64,000 nt of DNA from Ricinus communis (taxonomy: Eukaryota; Streptophyta; Magnoliopsida; Malpighiales; Euphorbiaceae): contig NC_063257.1 of the NCBI RefSeq assembly GCF_019578655.1, positions 33,098,242 to 33,162,241 of the forward strand, read 5' to 3'. Position numbers and translations under genes: made by a program. This document shows, one piece after another, positions 14,040-27,315 of this stretch. The notes beneath the pieces are model-generated. The model had not been told where the DNA came from, did not search any database, and worked only from the letters and a program-made list of their open reading frames with translations. Position 1 is the first letter of the stretch. Each line of letters starts with the position of its first letter.

Positions 14040-14480
14040 TCCAAAATTAACGGGCCAAAGATAATTGAGTCCGATTGACGATCCGAACACACCATCGGAC
14101 TCACAACGGCCGATGATGATCCCTCGCCCGATTTTCCGATCCGACACCCGATCATCCGGAGAGATTTGCAGACGATCTCGACCGTCGATTAGCCCGATCG
14201 CCCGAAACGGTGCCATTTGAAGCGGGATCGATCCTCCGATCGTCCATCCTCGAACTCTCTCCTCCGCCACCAAAAAGGAAGCTCTACGCCACTCGAGATC
14301 GTAAAGGAAATGGCCGGGTTTTCGCGCGATTTCGCCTTGCCGTTCTCTCTTGCTCCGGCCAGTCACGGCGCACTTCAAACCGCCGCCTTGCCGCCTTCCT
14401 CTTCTTCTTCTTCGGCCATCGCCCTCTCTCTCTCTCTCCCGATCTACTTTCTCTCTCCCCGATTCCATTTCTTTCAATAT
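14040..14480 (-). other. GC-rich segment of LTR copy A
   Basis: A sharply GC-rich, CpG-rich patch inside an otherwise AT-rich LTR, equivalent to 45537-46128 and 49857-50430 in copy C and 31375-31960 in copy B. It ends towards 14440 in a CT-rich low-complexity run (CTCTCTCTCTC type). A minus-strand open frame of 160 codons starts at 14486 with a start region like those of the two copy C LTRs, but the frames do not stay aligned between copies. I do not call it a gene. On the sense strand it lies downstream of the AT-rich part, so it could be transcribed leader sequence; that is inference. Confidence 0.6.
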
Positions 14481-15213
14481 CGACATTAGGCCCTCGAGCT
14501 TTTCCTTATTGCAATTTGGTCCCTCAACTTTCTTAATTACTTACAATTTCATCCTGCAGAATTCCAATTTAACCCCCAAACTTTCCTTTAGCCTATCAAT
14601 TAAGCCCTTAACTAATTAATTTGGGCCAAATCCGATTTATTGAAAATACACAATTACAAAAATACCCCTGACCGACATATTTATTTATAAAAATACCAAG
14701 CTCACAAATTTTCATTAAAACCCCATAAAAATAACATTATACTTTCAATCCTTATTCCAAAATAAATTTCCAATTTAGTCCTAACACACAATTAAATTAA
14801 ATAATCAATTTCCAACTTAAAATTTAATACTACTAATCAATTATAATACCAATTTTCCCAAAATTCTTTTATAAACATCCTTTACAATTCTACCATAATT
14901 TTCCAATATATAATTTTACTTATATAAATATGCATTTGGAAAAAAAAAATTTGAATAACCAAAATATAATCATTTCTCAAATAGTTTACTTAATTACTCC
15001 TTAAAAATCAAACTAATTGGATATGGAAAATAACTCATTTATTTATCTAACATGAACATTCAAAATTTGTATTTAAATCATTCCAATTAAACCGAATAAA
15101 AATAAAGCTAAAATTAACTTAAATAAAAACTCATTATTAAATATATAAAAAAATTTGTACACATACCCCTTTTACGGGGTTGTTTTCTCATATTATAAAA
15201 TTAACCATGTTTT

Positions 15214-18200
15214 CTCATATTAAAAATATACCCGTTCTACGAGGCAGTTTTCTTAGACTAGCAGTTACACTACTTTTACACGGTTGTTTTCTCATATTCA
15301 TAGATATACACGCTTTACGGGGTTATATTCTTATATTGATAAAAATACCACTATTACGGGCTCATACTAAATTATTAGCACTATTATGGGTTTTTTTTTT
15401 TAAATTCATAAATATACACGTTTTATGGAGTTACTTTTTTATATTGACAAATATGGCCCTTTTACTGGGTTGTTTTCTCATATTATAAAATTAACCCATT
15501 TAAGGGGTTCTTTTCACATACTCAAAAATATACCAAAATTACGGGGTTATTTCCAACGATTGATAAAAATCCCCGTAATACGGGGTGTTTTCTCATATTG
15601 AGAAATTTACCTCTTCTATGAGGCTATTATCTCAGACTCACAATTATACTACTTTTACGGGTTATATTCTCATATTAAAAAATATACACGTTTTACGGAG
15701 TTATTTTCTTATATTGATAAATATACCACTTTTACGGGGTCATTTTCTCATATTAAGTTATTAGCACTATTATGTGGTTGTTTTTTCAAATTCATAAATA
15801 TACACGTTTTACGAAGTTATTTTCTTAAATTGACAAATATACTACTTTCACGGGGTTATTTTCTCATATTATAAAATTAACCCATTTAAGGGGTGGTTTT
15901 CTCATACTCACAAATGTACCACAATTATGGGTTATTTCCTCATATTCATAAATTTTCCCGTATTAAGGGGTTGTTTTCACATATTAAAAATTTTACCCCT
16001 TCTACGAGGCTATTTTCTCATATTAAAAAATTTACTCCTTCTACGAGGCTATTTTCTCAGACTGGCGATTATACTACTTTTATGGGAGATTCATAAATAT
16101 ATACATTTTACGGTGTTATTTTCTTATACAAATAAATACACCACTTTTACGGGGTCGTTTTCTAATAGTAAATTATTAGCATAATTATGGGGTTGTTTTC
16201 TCAAATTCATAAAAATACACGTTTTACGGGTTTATTTTCTTATATTGACAAACATACTTCTTTTACGGTGTTGTTTTCTCATATTATAAAAGTAACCCAT
16301 TTAAGGGGTTTATTTCTCATACTCACTAATATACCAAAATTACGGGGTTATTTTCTCCGATTGATAAATATCCCCGTATTACGAGGTTGTTCTCTCATAT
16401 TAAAATTTACCCCTTTTACGAGGCTGTTTTCTCAAACTCGCAATTACACTACTTTTACGAGGTTGTTTTCTCATATTCATAAATATACACGTTTTAAGGG
16501 GTTATTTTCTTATATTGATAATACACCACTTTTACGGGGTCATTTTCTCAAATCAAATTATTAGCACTATTATGGGATTGTTTTCTCAAATTCATAAATA
16601 TATGCGTTTTACGGGGTTATTTTTTCATATTGACAAATATGCTCCTTTTACGAGGTTATTTTCTCATATTATAAAATTAACCCATTTAAGGGGTTGTTTT
16701 CTCATACTGACAAATATACCAAAATTACGGGGTTATTTTCTCCGATTGATAAATATCCCGTATTACGGGGTTGTTCTCTCATATTAAAAAATTTACTCCT
16801 TCTATGAGGCTGTTTTCTGAGACTCGCAATTATACTACTATTACAGGGTTATTTTCTCATAATCACAAATATACCAAAATTACAAGGTTATTTTCTTCGA
16901 TTGATAAATATCCCCGTATTACGGGGTTTTTCTCTCATATTAAAAAATTTACCCCTTCTACAAGGCTGTCTTCTCATATTAAAGAATTTACTTCTTCTAC
17001 GAGCTATTTTTTCAAACACGCAATGACACTACTTTTACGGGGTTGTTTTCTCATATTCATAAATATACACGTTTTACGGGGTTATTTTCTTATATTAATA
17101 AATATGTCACTTTTACGGGGTCATTTTCTCATATTAAATTATTAGCATTATTATGTGCTTGTTTTCCCAAATTTATAAATATACACGTTTTATGGGGTTA
17201 TTTTCTTATATCGAAAAATATACCCATTTTACAAGGTTGTTCTCTCAATATTAAAAAATTTATCCCCATATTACGGGGTTATGGTCTCATAATAAAAAAA
17301 CTTACACCTCCTACGAGGCAGTTTTCTCAGACTCGTAATTACACCACTTTTACAGAGTTATTTTTTCACATTCATAAATATACACGTTTTACGGTGATAT
17401 TTTGTTATATTGATTAATATGCCACTTTTACAGGGTCGTTTTCTCATGTTAAATTATTAGCACTATTATGGGGTTGTTTTCTCAAATTCATAAATATACA
17501 CGTTCTACAGGGTTATTTTCTTATATTGACAAATATACCCCTTTTACGGGATTGTTTTCTCATATTATAAAATTAACCAATTTAAGTGGTTGTTTTCTCA
17601 TACTCACAAATATACCAAAATTACGAGATTGTTTTCTTTGATTGATCAATATCCTTGTATTACGAGGTTGTTTTCTCATATTAAAAAATTTACTCCTTCT
17701 ACCAATCTGTTTTCTCAAATTCGCAATTACACTACGTTTACCGAGTTGTTTTCTCATATTCATAAATATACACGTTTTATGGGATTCTTTTCTTATATTG
17801 ACAAATATACCACTTTTACGGGGTCTTTTTCTCATATTAAATTATTAGCACTATTATGGGGATATTTTCTTAAATTCATAAATATACACGTTTTACGGGG
17901 TTATTTTCTTATATCAACAAATATGCATGTTTTACGGGGTTATTTTCTCATATTATAAAATTAACATATTTATGGGGTTGTTTCTCATATGCACAAATAC
18001 ACCAAAATTACGGGGTTGTTTTCTCATATTAAAAAATTTACTCCTTCTACGAGGCTGTTTTCTGAGAGTCGCAATTACACTACTTTTAAGGGGTTACTTT
18101 CTGAGGTTTATAAATCTACACGTTTTATGCGATTATTTTTTTTATACTGATAAATATACCACTTTTATGGATTCGTTTTCTCATATTAAATTATTAGCAC

Positions 18201-18574
18201 TATTATCGAGATTATTTTCTCAAAATCATAAATATACACATTTTTTACGGGTCAGTTTCTTATATCGACAAACTTACTCCCATTACGGTATTATTTTCTC
18301 ATATTATAAAATTAACCGATTTGGGGGGTTGTTTTCTCATACTCACAAATGTACCACAATTACGAGATTACTTCGTCAGATTCATAAATATCCCCATAGT
18401 ACGGGGTTGTTTTCACATATTAAGAAATTTACCCCTTCTACGAGGCTATTTTCTCATATTAAAAAGCATACCCGTTCTACAAGGCTGTTTCCTTATACTC
18501 ACAATTACACTACTTTTACGGGGTTGTTTTCTCAAATTTTTAAATACACACATTTTACGGGGTTATTTTCTTAT
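15214..18574 (+). repeat. Satellite segmental duplication, copy 1 (without insertion)
   Basis: This 3.36 kb stretch aligns monomer by monomer with 43172-43894 joined to 51029-53668 and is far more similar to it than neighbouring HORs are to each other. Shared private features include GACTAGCAGTTACACTAC with CACGGTTG (15252 and 43208 regions), a shortened monomer reading GGGAGATTCATAAATATATAC (16085 and 51176 regions), the doubled GTCTTCTCATATTAAAGAAT (16967 and 52059 regions) and the AATTACGAGATTACTTC block (18357 and 53451 regions). Similarity stops at 18574/53668, where different monomers follow. By eye identity is in the mid-90s per cent. The two copies are in direct orientation. Confidence 0.85.
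15938..15942 (+). other. Empty target site matching insertion of copy C
   Basis: The sequence GGTTATTTCCTCATATTCATAA runs through here without interruption. In the duplicated copy the same position is split by the element at 43895-51028, with flanks TTATTTCCACA on the left and CCTCAGATTCATAA on the right. The single CCTCA here is therefore the pre-insertion target, present once, as expected for a 5-bp target duplication. Confidence 0.85.
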
Positions 18575-21500
18575 ATTGATAAATATACCACTTTTACGGG
18601 GTCGTCTTGTCATACTAAATTATTATCACAATTATGGGGTTGTTTTCTCAAATTCATAAATATATACGTTTTATGAGGTTATTTTCTTTATATTGATAAA
18701 TATACCTCTTTTACGGGGTTGTTTTCTCATATTATAAAATTAACCCATTTAAGGGGTTGTTTTCTCATACTCACAAATATATCACAATTACGGGGTTATT
18801 TCCTCATATTCATAAATATCCTAGTATTACGGAGATATTTTTGCATATTAAAAAATTTACCCTTTCCACGAGGCTGTTTTCTCATATTAAAAAATTTACC
18901 CGTTCTATGAGGCTGTTTTCTTAGACTCGCAATTACATTACTTTTACAGGGTTGTTTACTCAGATTCATAAATATACACGTTTTAGGGGGTTATTTTCTT
19001 ATATTTAATAGTATACCACTTTTACATGGTCCTTTTCACATAATCAATTATTAGCACTATTATAGAATTGTAATTTCTCAAATTCATAAATATACACGTT
19101 TTATGGGGTTATTTTCTAATATTGACAAATACACCCTTTTACGCGGTTGTTTTCTCATATTATAAATTTAACCCATTTAAGGAGTTGTTTTTTCATACTC
19201 ACAAATATGCCAAAATTACGGGGTTATTTTATCCGATTAATAAATACGCTGTATTACGTGGTTCTTCTCTCATATTAAAAAATATTCCCCTTCTACGAGG
19301 CTATTTTCTCAAACTCGTAATTACACTACTTTTACGAGGTTGTTTTCTCATATTCATAAATATACACGTTTTACGGGGTAATTTTCTTATATTGAGAAAT
19401 ATACCACTTTTACGGGGGTATTTTCTCATATTAAATTATTAGCACTTTTATGGTGTTGTTTTCTCAAATTATTAAATATACATGTTTTACGGGCTTATTT
19501 TCTTATATCGACAAATATACCTCTTTTATAGGATTGTCTTCTCATATTATCAAATTAACCCATTTAAGAGGTTGTTTTCTCATACTCATAAATATACCAC
19601 AACTGCGGGGTTATTTTCTCAGATTAATAAATATTCCCGTATTACGGGGTTGTTTTCACATATTAGAAAATTTACCCCTTCCACGAGGCTGTTTTCTCCT
19701 ATTATAAAATTTACCCGTTCTACAAGGCTGTTTTCTTAGACTTGCAATTACACTTTTTTCGGGATTCTTTTCTCAGATTCATAAATATACACGTTTTTCA
19801 GGATTATTTTCTTATATTGATAAGTATACCATTTTTACGGGATCATTTTCGCATTTAAAATTATTAGCACTATTATAGGATTATTTTCTCAAAATTAATA
19901 AATATACACGTTTTACGAGATTATTTTCTTATATTGATAAATTTACTCCTTTGATGGGGTTATTTTCTCATATTATAAAATTAACTCATTTAAGGGGCTG
20001 TTTTCTCATACTCACAAATATAACAAGATGGGTTATTTTCTCTGATTCATAAAAATACCTGTATTACGGGGTTGTTCTCTCATATTTAAAAATTTACCCC
20101 TTCTACGAGGCTGTTTTCTCAGACTCGAAATTACACTACTTTTACGGGGTTGTTTTCTCAGATTCATAAATATACACATTTTACGGGATTATTTTCTTAT
20201 ATTGATAAGTATACTACTTTTACGGGGTCGTTTTTTCATATTAAATTATTAGCACTATTATAGGGTTGTTTTCTCAAATTCCAAAATATACACGTTTTAC
20301 GGATTTATTTTCTTACATTGACAAATATACCTCTTTTACGGGGTTGTTTTCTCCTATTATAAAATTAACCCATTTAAGTTGATGTTTTCTCATACTCACA
20401 AATATAACAAGATTATGGGGTTATTTTCTTTGATTGATAAATAGCCCTGTATTACGGGGTTGTTCTCTCATATTATAAAATTTACCCCTTCTATGAGTTT
20501 GTTTTCTCAGACTCGCAATTACACGACTTTTACGGGGTTCTCTTCTCAGATTCATAACTATACACATTTTACGGAATTATTTTCTTATATTGATAAGTAT
20601 ACCAGTTTTACGGGGTCGTTTTCTCATATAAAATTATTAGCACTATTGTAGGATTATTTTCTCAAATTCATAAATATACACGTTTTACGGGGTTATTTTC
20701 TTATATCGACAACTATACCCATTTTATGGGGTTGTTTTCCCATATTATAAAATTAACCCATTTAAGGGGTTGTTTTCTCACACTCACAAATATACCACAA
20801 TTACGGGATTATTTCTTTAGGTTCATAAATATCCCCGTATTACAGGGTTGTTTTCACATATTATAAAATGTACCCCTTCTACGAGGTTGTTTTCTCATAT
20901 TAAAAAATTTACCCGTTCTATGAGGCTATTTTCTTAGACTCGCAATTATACTACTTTTACGGGATTGTTTTCTCAAATTCATAAATACACACGTTTTACG
21001 GGGTTATTTTCTTATATTGACAAATATACCCCTTTTACGGGGTTGTTTTCTCATATTATAAAACTAAACCATTTAAGGGGTTGTTATCTCATACTCACAA
21101 ATATACCAAAATTACGGGGTTATTTTCTCCGATTGATAAATATTCCCGTATTACGGGGTTGTTTTTTCATATTAAAAAATTTACCCTTTCTACGAGTTTG
21201 TTTTCTCAGACTTGCAATTATACTATTAAGGGGTTGTTTTCTCATATTCATAAATATACACGTTTCACGGCATAATTTTCTTATATTGATAAATATACCA
21301 TTTTTACTAGGGCGTTTTCTCATATTAAATTATTAGCACTACTATGGGGTTGTTTTCTCCAATTCATAAACATATGCATTTTATGGGGTTATTTTCTTAT
21401 ATCGACTAACATACCACTTTTATGGAGTTATTTTATCATATTATAAAATTAACCCATTTAAGGGGTTGTTTTTCCATATTATAAAATTTACCCCTTCGAC

Positions 21501-24500
21501 GAGACTTTTTTCTCATATTAAAAAGTTTACCGGTTCTACGAGGATGTTTTCTCAGGCTCACAATTACACTACCTTTCCGAGATTGTTTTCTCAGATTAAT
21601 AAATGTACATGTTTTATGGGGTAATTATTTTATATTTATAAGTATACCACTTTTATGGGATCGTTTTCTCATATTCAATTATTAACACTATTATAGGGTT
21701 ATTTTCTCAAATTCATAACACATACACGTTTTACGGGATTATTTTCTTATATTGACAAAGATACCCCTTTTACGGGGTTTTTTTGATATATTATAAAATT
21801 AACTCATTTAAGAAGTTTTCTCATACTCACAAATATACCACAATTACGGGGTTATTTTCACATATTCATAAATATCCCCGTCTTATGGGGTTGTTTCCAC
21901 ATATTAATAAATATACCCGTTCTACGAGGTCATTTTCTTAAACTTGCAATTACACTACTTTTACGGAGTTGTTTTCTCAGGTTCATAAATATACACGTTT
22001 TATGGGATTATTTTCTATATTAACAGATATACCACTTTTACGGGGTTGTATTCTCATATTATAAAAGTAATCCATTTAAAGGGTTATTTTCTCATACTCA
22101 CAAATATACAAAAATTACGGGGTTATTTTCTCCGATTGATAAATATCCCTGTATTACGCGGTTGTTCTCTCATGTTAAATTATTAACACTATTATGGGGT
22201 TGTTTTCTCAAATTTATAAATATACACGTTCTAATGGGTTATTTTCTTATATTGACAAATATACCACTTTTTTATGAGGTTGTTTTCTCATATTATAAAA
22301 TTAACCCATTTAAGAGGTTGTTTTCTCATACTCACAAATACACCAAAATGACGGGGTTATTTTCTTTGATTGATAAATATCCCTGTATTTCGCGGTGGTT
22401 CTCTCATATTAAAAAATTTACCCCTTATACGAGGCTGTTTTCTCAGACTCGCAATTACACGACTTTTACGGGTGGTTTTCTCAGATTCATAAATATAAAC
22501 GTTTTACTGGGTTATTTTCTTAAATTGATAAGTATACCACTTTTACGGGGTCATTTTCTCATATTAAATTATTAGCACTATTATAGGGTTGTTTTCTCAA
22601 ATTCATAAATATAAATATTTTACGGTGTTGTTTTCTTATACTAACAAATATATCCATTTTACAGGATTGTTTTCGCATATTTATAAAATTAACCCCTTTA
22701 AGGGGTTGTTTTCTAATACTCACAAATATACAAAAATTACAGGGTTATTTTCTCCAATTGATAAATATCCCCATGTTCTCTCATATTAAAAAATTAACCC
22801 CTTCAATGAGACTGTTTTCTCAGACTCGTAATTATACTACTTTTACTGGGTTGTTTTATCAGATTTATAAATATACGCATTTTACGGGATTAGTTTCTTA
22901 TATTGATAAATATACCGCTTTTACGGGGTCGTTTTCTCATATTAAATTATTACGACTATTAGGGGATTATTATTTCAAATTCATAAATATACACGTTTTA
23001 CGGGATTATTTTCTTATATTGACAAATATGGCCCTTTTACGGGTTGTTTTCTCATATTATAAAATAAACTACTTTAAGGGGTTGTTTTTTCATACTCACA
23101 AATATACAAAAATTACGGGGTTATTTTCTCCGATTGATAAATATCCCCGTATTACGGAGTTGTTCTCTAATATTTATAAATATACCCCTCTTACGGGGTT
23201 TTTTTCTCATATTAAAAAATTTACCCCTTCTACGAGGTTATTTTCTCATACTTGCAATTAACTATTTTTACAGGATTATTTTCTCAGATTCATAAAAATA
23301 TACGTTTTACGAGGTTTTTTTCTTATATTGATAAATATACCACTTTCACGGGGTTGTTTTCTCATACTAAATTATTAGCACTATCATGGGGTTGTTTTCT
23401 CAAATTCATAAATACACACATTTTACGGGGTTATTATCTTATACTGACAAATATATCGCTTTTACGGGGTTGTTTTCTCATATTATAAAATTAACCCCTT
23501 TAAGGGGTTGTTTTCTCATACTCACAAATATACAAATATTACAGGGTTATTTTCTCCGATTGATAAATTTCCTCGTATTACGGGGTTGTTCTCTCATATT
23601 AAAAAATTAACCACTTCTATGAGACTGTTTTCTCAAACTCGCAATTATACTACTTTTACGGGGTTGTTTTCTCAAATTCATAATTATACACGTTTCACGA
23701 GATTATCTTCTTATATTTGTAAATATACCGCTTTTACTGGGTCATTTTCTCATATTAAATTATTAGCACTATTAGGGGATTATTTTCTTAAATTCATAAA
23801 TATACACGTTTTACGGAGTTATTTTCTTATATTGACAAATATGCGCCTTTTATGGGGTTGTTTTCTCATATTATGAAATAAACCCCTTTAAAGGGTTGTT
23901 TTGTCATACTTATAAATATATACAAGTTACGGGGTTATTTTCTTATATTGATAAATATGCCCCTTTTACGTGGTGGTTTTTTCATATTATAAAATTAACC
24001 CATTTAAGGGGTTGTTTCTCATAATAAAAATTATACCAAAATTAAATTTCCTCGTATTATGAGATTATTCTCTCATATTAAAAAATTAACCCCTTCTACA
24101 AGACTGTTTTCTCATACTCGCAATTACCCTACTTTTACGGGACTGTTTCCTCAAATTTATAAATATATACGTTTTACGGGATTATTTTCTTATATTGACA
24201 AATATACCGTTTTTACAGGGTCATTTTCTCATATTAAATTATTATAACTATTTTGAGATTATTATCTCAAATTCATAAATATACAAGTTTTACGGGGTAT
24301 TTTCTTATATCGATAAATATACCCCTTTTACGGGGTTGTTTTCTCATATTATAACATTAACCCATTTAAGGGGTTGTTTTCTCATACTCATAAATATGCC
24401 ACAATTATGGGGTTATTTCCTCAAATTCATAAATATCCCCATATTATGGGGTTGTTTTCACATATATTAAAAAATTTACCCCAACTACGAGGCTATTTTC

Positions 24501-27083
24501 GCATATTAAAAAATTTATCTGTTCTACGAAGCTATTTTCTTAGACTCGCAGTTACACTACTTTTACGAGGTTGTTTTCCCAGATTCATAAATACACACGT
24601 TTTAGAGGTTATCTTCTTCTATTGACAAATATACCACTTTTACGGGGTTGTTTTCTCATATTATAAAATTAACCCATTTAAGGGGTTGTTTCCTCATACT
24701 CTCAAATATACCAAAATTACGGGATTATTTTCTCCGATTGATAACTATCTCCGCATTATGGGGTTGTTTTCTAATATTTATAAATATACCCCTCTTACGG
24801 GGTTGTTTTCTCATATTAAAAAATTTACCCCCTCTACAAGGCTCTTTTCTCAAATTCGCAATTACACTACTTTTATGGGGTTATTTTCTCAGATTGATGA
24901 ATATACCATTTTAATGGGGTCGTTTCCTCATACTAAATTATTAGCACTATTATGGGGTTGTTTTCTCAAATTCATAAATATACCTGTTTTTTGGGGTTAT
25001 TTTCTTATATCGAGAAACATACCTCTATTACGGGGTTTTCTCAAATTATAAAATTAACCCATTTAAGGGGTTGTTTTCTCATACTCACAAATATACCATA
25101 ATTACAGGGTTTTTTTTCTGAGATTCATAGATATCCCCGAATTACGAGGTTGTTTTCACATATTAAAAAATTTATCCCTTCTACAAGGTTGTTTTCTCAA
25201 ATTGATCAATTTATTACTTTTATGGGGTTGTTTTCTCGTATTACAAAATTAACCCATTTAAGGGGTTGTTTACTCATACTCACAAATATACCAAAATTAC
25301 AGGGTTATTTTCTCGGATTGGTAAATATCTCCGTATAACAGGGTTGTCTTCTAATATTTATAAATATACTCCTCTTACGGGGTTGTTTTCTCATATTAAA
25401 AATTTACCCCTTCTATGAGGCTGTTTTCTCAGTCTCAGAATTACAATACTTTTACTGGATTATTTTCTGAGATTCATAAATATACACATTTTACGGGGTC
25501 GTTTTCTCATATTAAATTATTAGCACTATTATGGAGTTGTTTTCTCAAATTCATAAATATACAAATTTAATGGGATAATTTTCTTATATCGATAAATATA
25601 CCCCTTTTACGGGGTTGTTTTCTCATATTTTAAAATTAACGCATTTAAGGGGTTGTTTTCTCATGCTCACAAATATACCACAATTATGAGGTTATCTCCG
25701 GCGATACATAAATATTCCTGTATTACCGAGTTGTTTTCGTATATTAAAAAATACTTTTCCGGGATTATTTTCTCAGATTCATAAATATACACATTTTACA
25801 GGGTTATTTTCTTATATTGATAAGTATACCACTTTTATGGGGTTGTTTTCTCATATTCAATTATTAGCACAATTTTCAAATTCATAAATATACACGTTTT
25901 ACCGGGTTATTTTCTTATATTAACAAATATACCCCTTTTACGAGGTTGTTTTCTTATATTATAAAATTAACCTATCTAAAGGGTTGTTTTCTCATACTCA
26001 CAAATATACCATAATTACAGGGTTATTTTTTCTAATTGATAAATATCCTTGTATTACGCGGTTGTTCTCTCATAATAAAAAATTTACCCCTTCTACGAGG
26101 TTGTTTTCTCATACTCAGAATTATACTACGTTTATGGGGTTGTTTTCTCAGATTCATAAATATACACGTTTACCGGGTTATTTTATTATATTGAGAAATA
26201 TGCCACTTTTACGGAGTTTTTTTCATATTATAAAATTAAACCATTTAAGGAGTTGTTTTCTCATACTCACAAATATACCAAAATTACGGGGTTATTTTCT
26301 ACGATTGATAAATATCCCCGTATTATGTGGTTGTTTTCTAATATTTATAAATATATCCATCTTACGGGGTTGTTTTCTCGTATTAAAAAATTTACCCCTT
26401 TTACGAGGCTATTTTCTCAGTCTCGCAATTACACTACTTATATGGGGGTTAATTTCTCAGATTCATAAACATACACATTTTACGGAGTTATTTTCTTATA
26501 TTAATAAATAAACCAGTTTTATCATATAAAATTACTAGCAATATTATGGAGTTATTTTTTCAAATTCATAACTATACACGTTTTACAAGGTTATTTTCTT
26601 ATATCGACAAACATACCCCTTTTGCGGGGTTGTTTTCTCATATTATAAAATTAACTCATTTAAGGGGTTGTTTTATTTTCTCATACTCACAAATATACCA
26701 CTATTATGGGATTATTTCCTCAGATTCATAAATATTCTCGTATTGCGGGATTGTTTTCACATATTAAAAAATTTACTCCTTCCACGAGGCTGTTTTTTCA
26801 TATTAAGAAATTTACCCATTTTACGAGGTTGTTTTCTTTGACTCGCAATTACATTACTTTTATAGGGTTGTTTTCTAAGATTAATAAATATACACGTTTC
26901 ACGGGGTTATTTTCTTATATTGACAAATATATCTCTTTTACGTGGTTGTTTTCTCATATTATAAAATTAACCCATTTAAGGGGTTGTTATCTCATACTCA
27001 TAAATATACCAAAATTACGGGGTTATTTTCTCGATTGATAGATATCCTCGTATTACGGGATTATTCTCATATTAAAAAATTTG

Positions 27084-27315
27084 CCCCTTCTACGAGGTTG
27101 TTTTCTCAAACTCGCAATTACACTACTTTTACGGCGTTGTTTTTCAGATTCATAAAAATACACGCTTTACGGGGTTATATTCTTATATTGATAAAAGTAC
27201 CCCTTCTACAAGGTTGTTTTCTCAGACTCGCAATTACACTACTTTTACGGCGTTGTTTTTTCAGATTCATAAAATTCACGCTTTACGGGGTTATATTCTT
27301 TTATTGATAAAAATA
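27084..27315 (+). repeat. Local tandem duplication of a three-monomer block
   Basis: The m7-m8-m9 block starting CCCCTTCTAC at 27084 is repeated at 27200, a period of 116 bp (three monomers). Both copies share unusual features: ACGGCGTTGTTTT, a TTTCAGATTCATAAAA variant, ACGCTTTACGGGGTTATATTC and TTGATAAAA. Shared rare variants mean a recent local duplication. Confidence 0.8.

Larger units (their letters stand above)
12842..15161 (-). mobile_element. Copy A: LTR (possible solo LTR), 3'-terminal part in the gap
   Basis: This matches the 2.8 kb LTRs at 43895-46723 and 48208-51028 over nearly their whole length, starting in the gap. In its true (minus) orientation the LTR begins at 15161 with a damaged 5' end: the last + strand bases are TTGTACA where copy C has CCGGGTGTTACA. 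It contains the AT-rich upstream part (14530-15150), the GC-rich part (about 14040-14480), the CCTAGG-rich segment near 13765 and the TAATAATAATAATT segment near 13545. Satellite follows directly at 15162 with no polypurine tract or internal region visible, as expected for a solo LTR or the 5' LTR of an element whose body is in the gap. Satellite orientation differs on the two sides. Bases 12945-13480 are not trustworthy. Confidence 0.85.
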
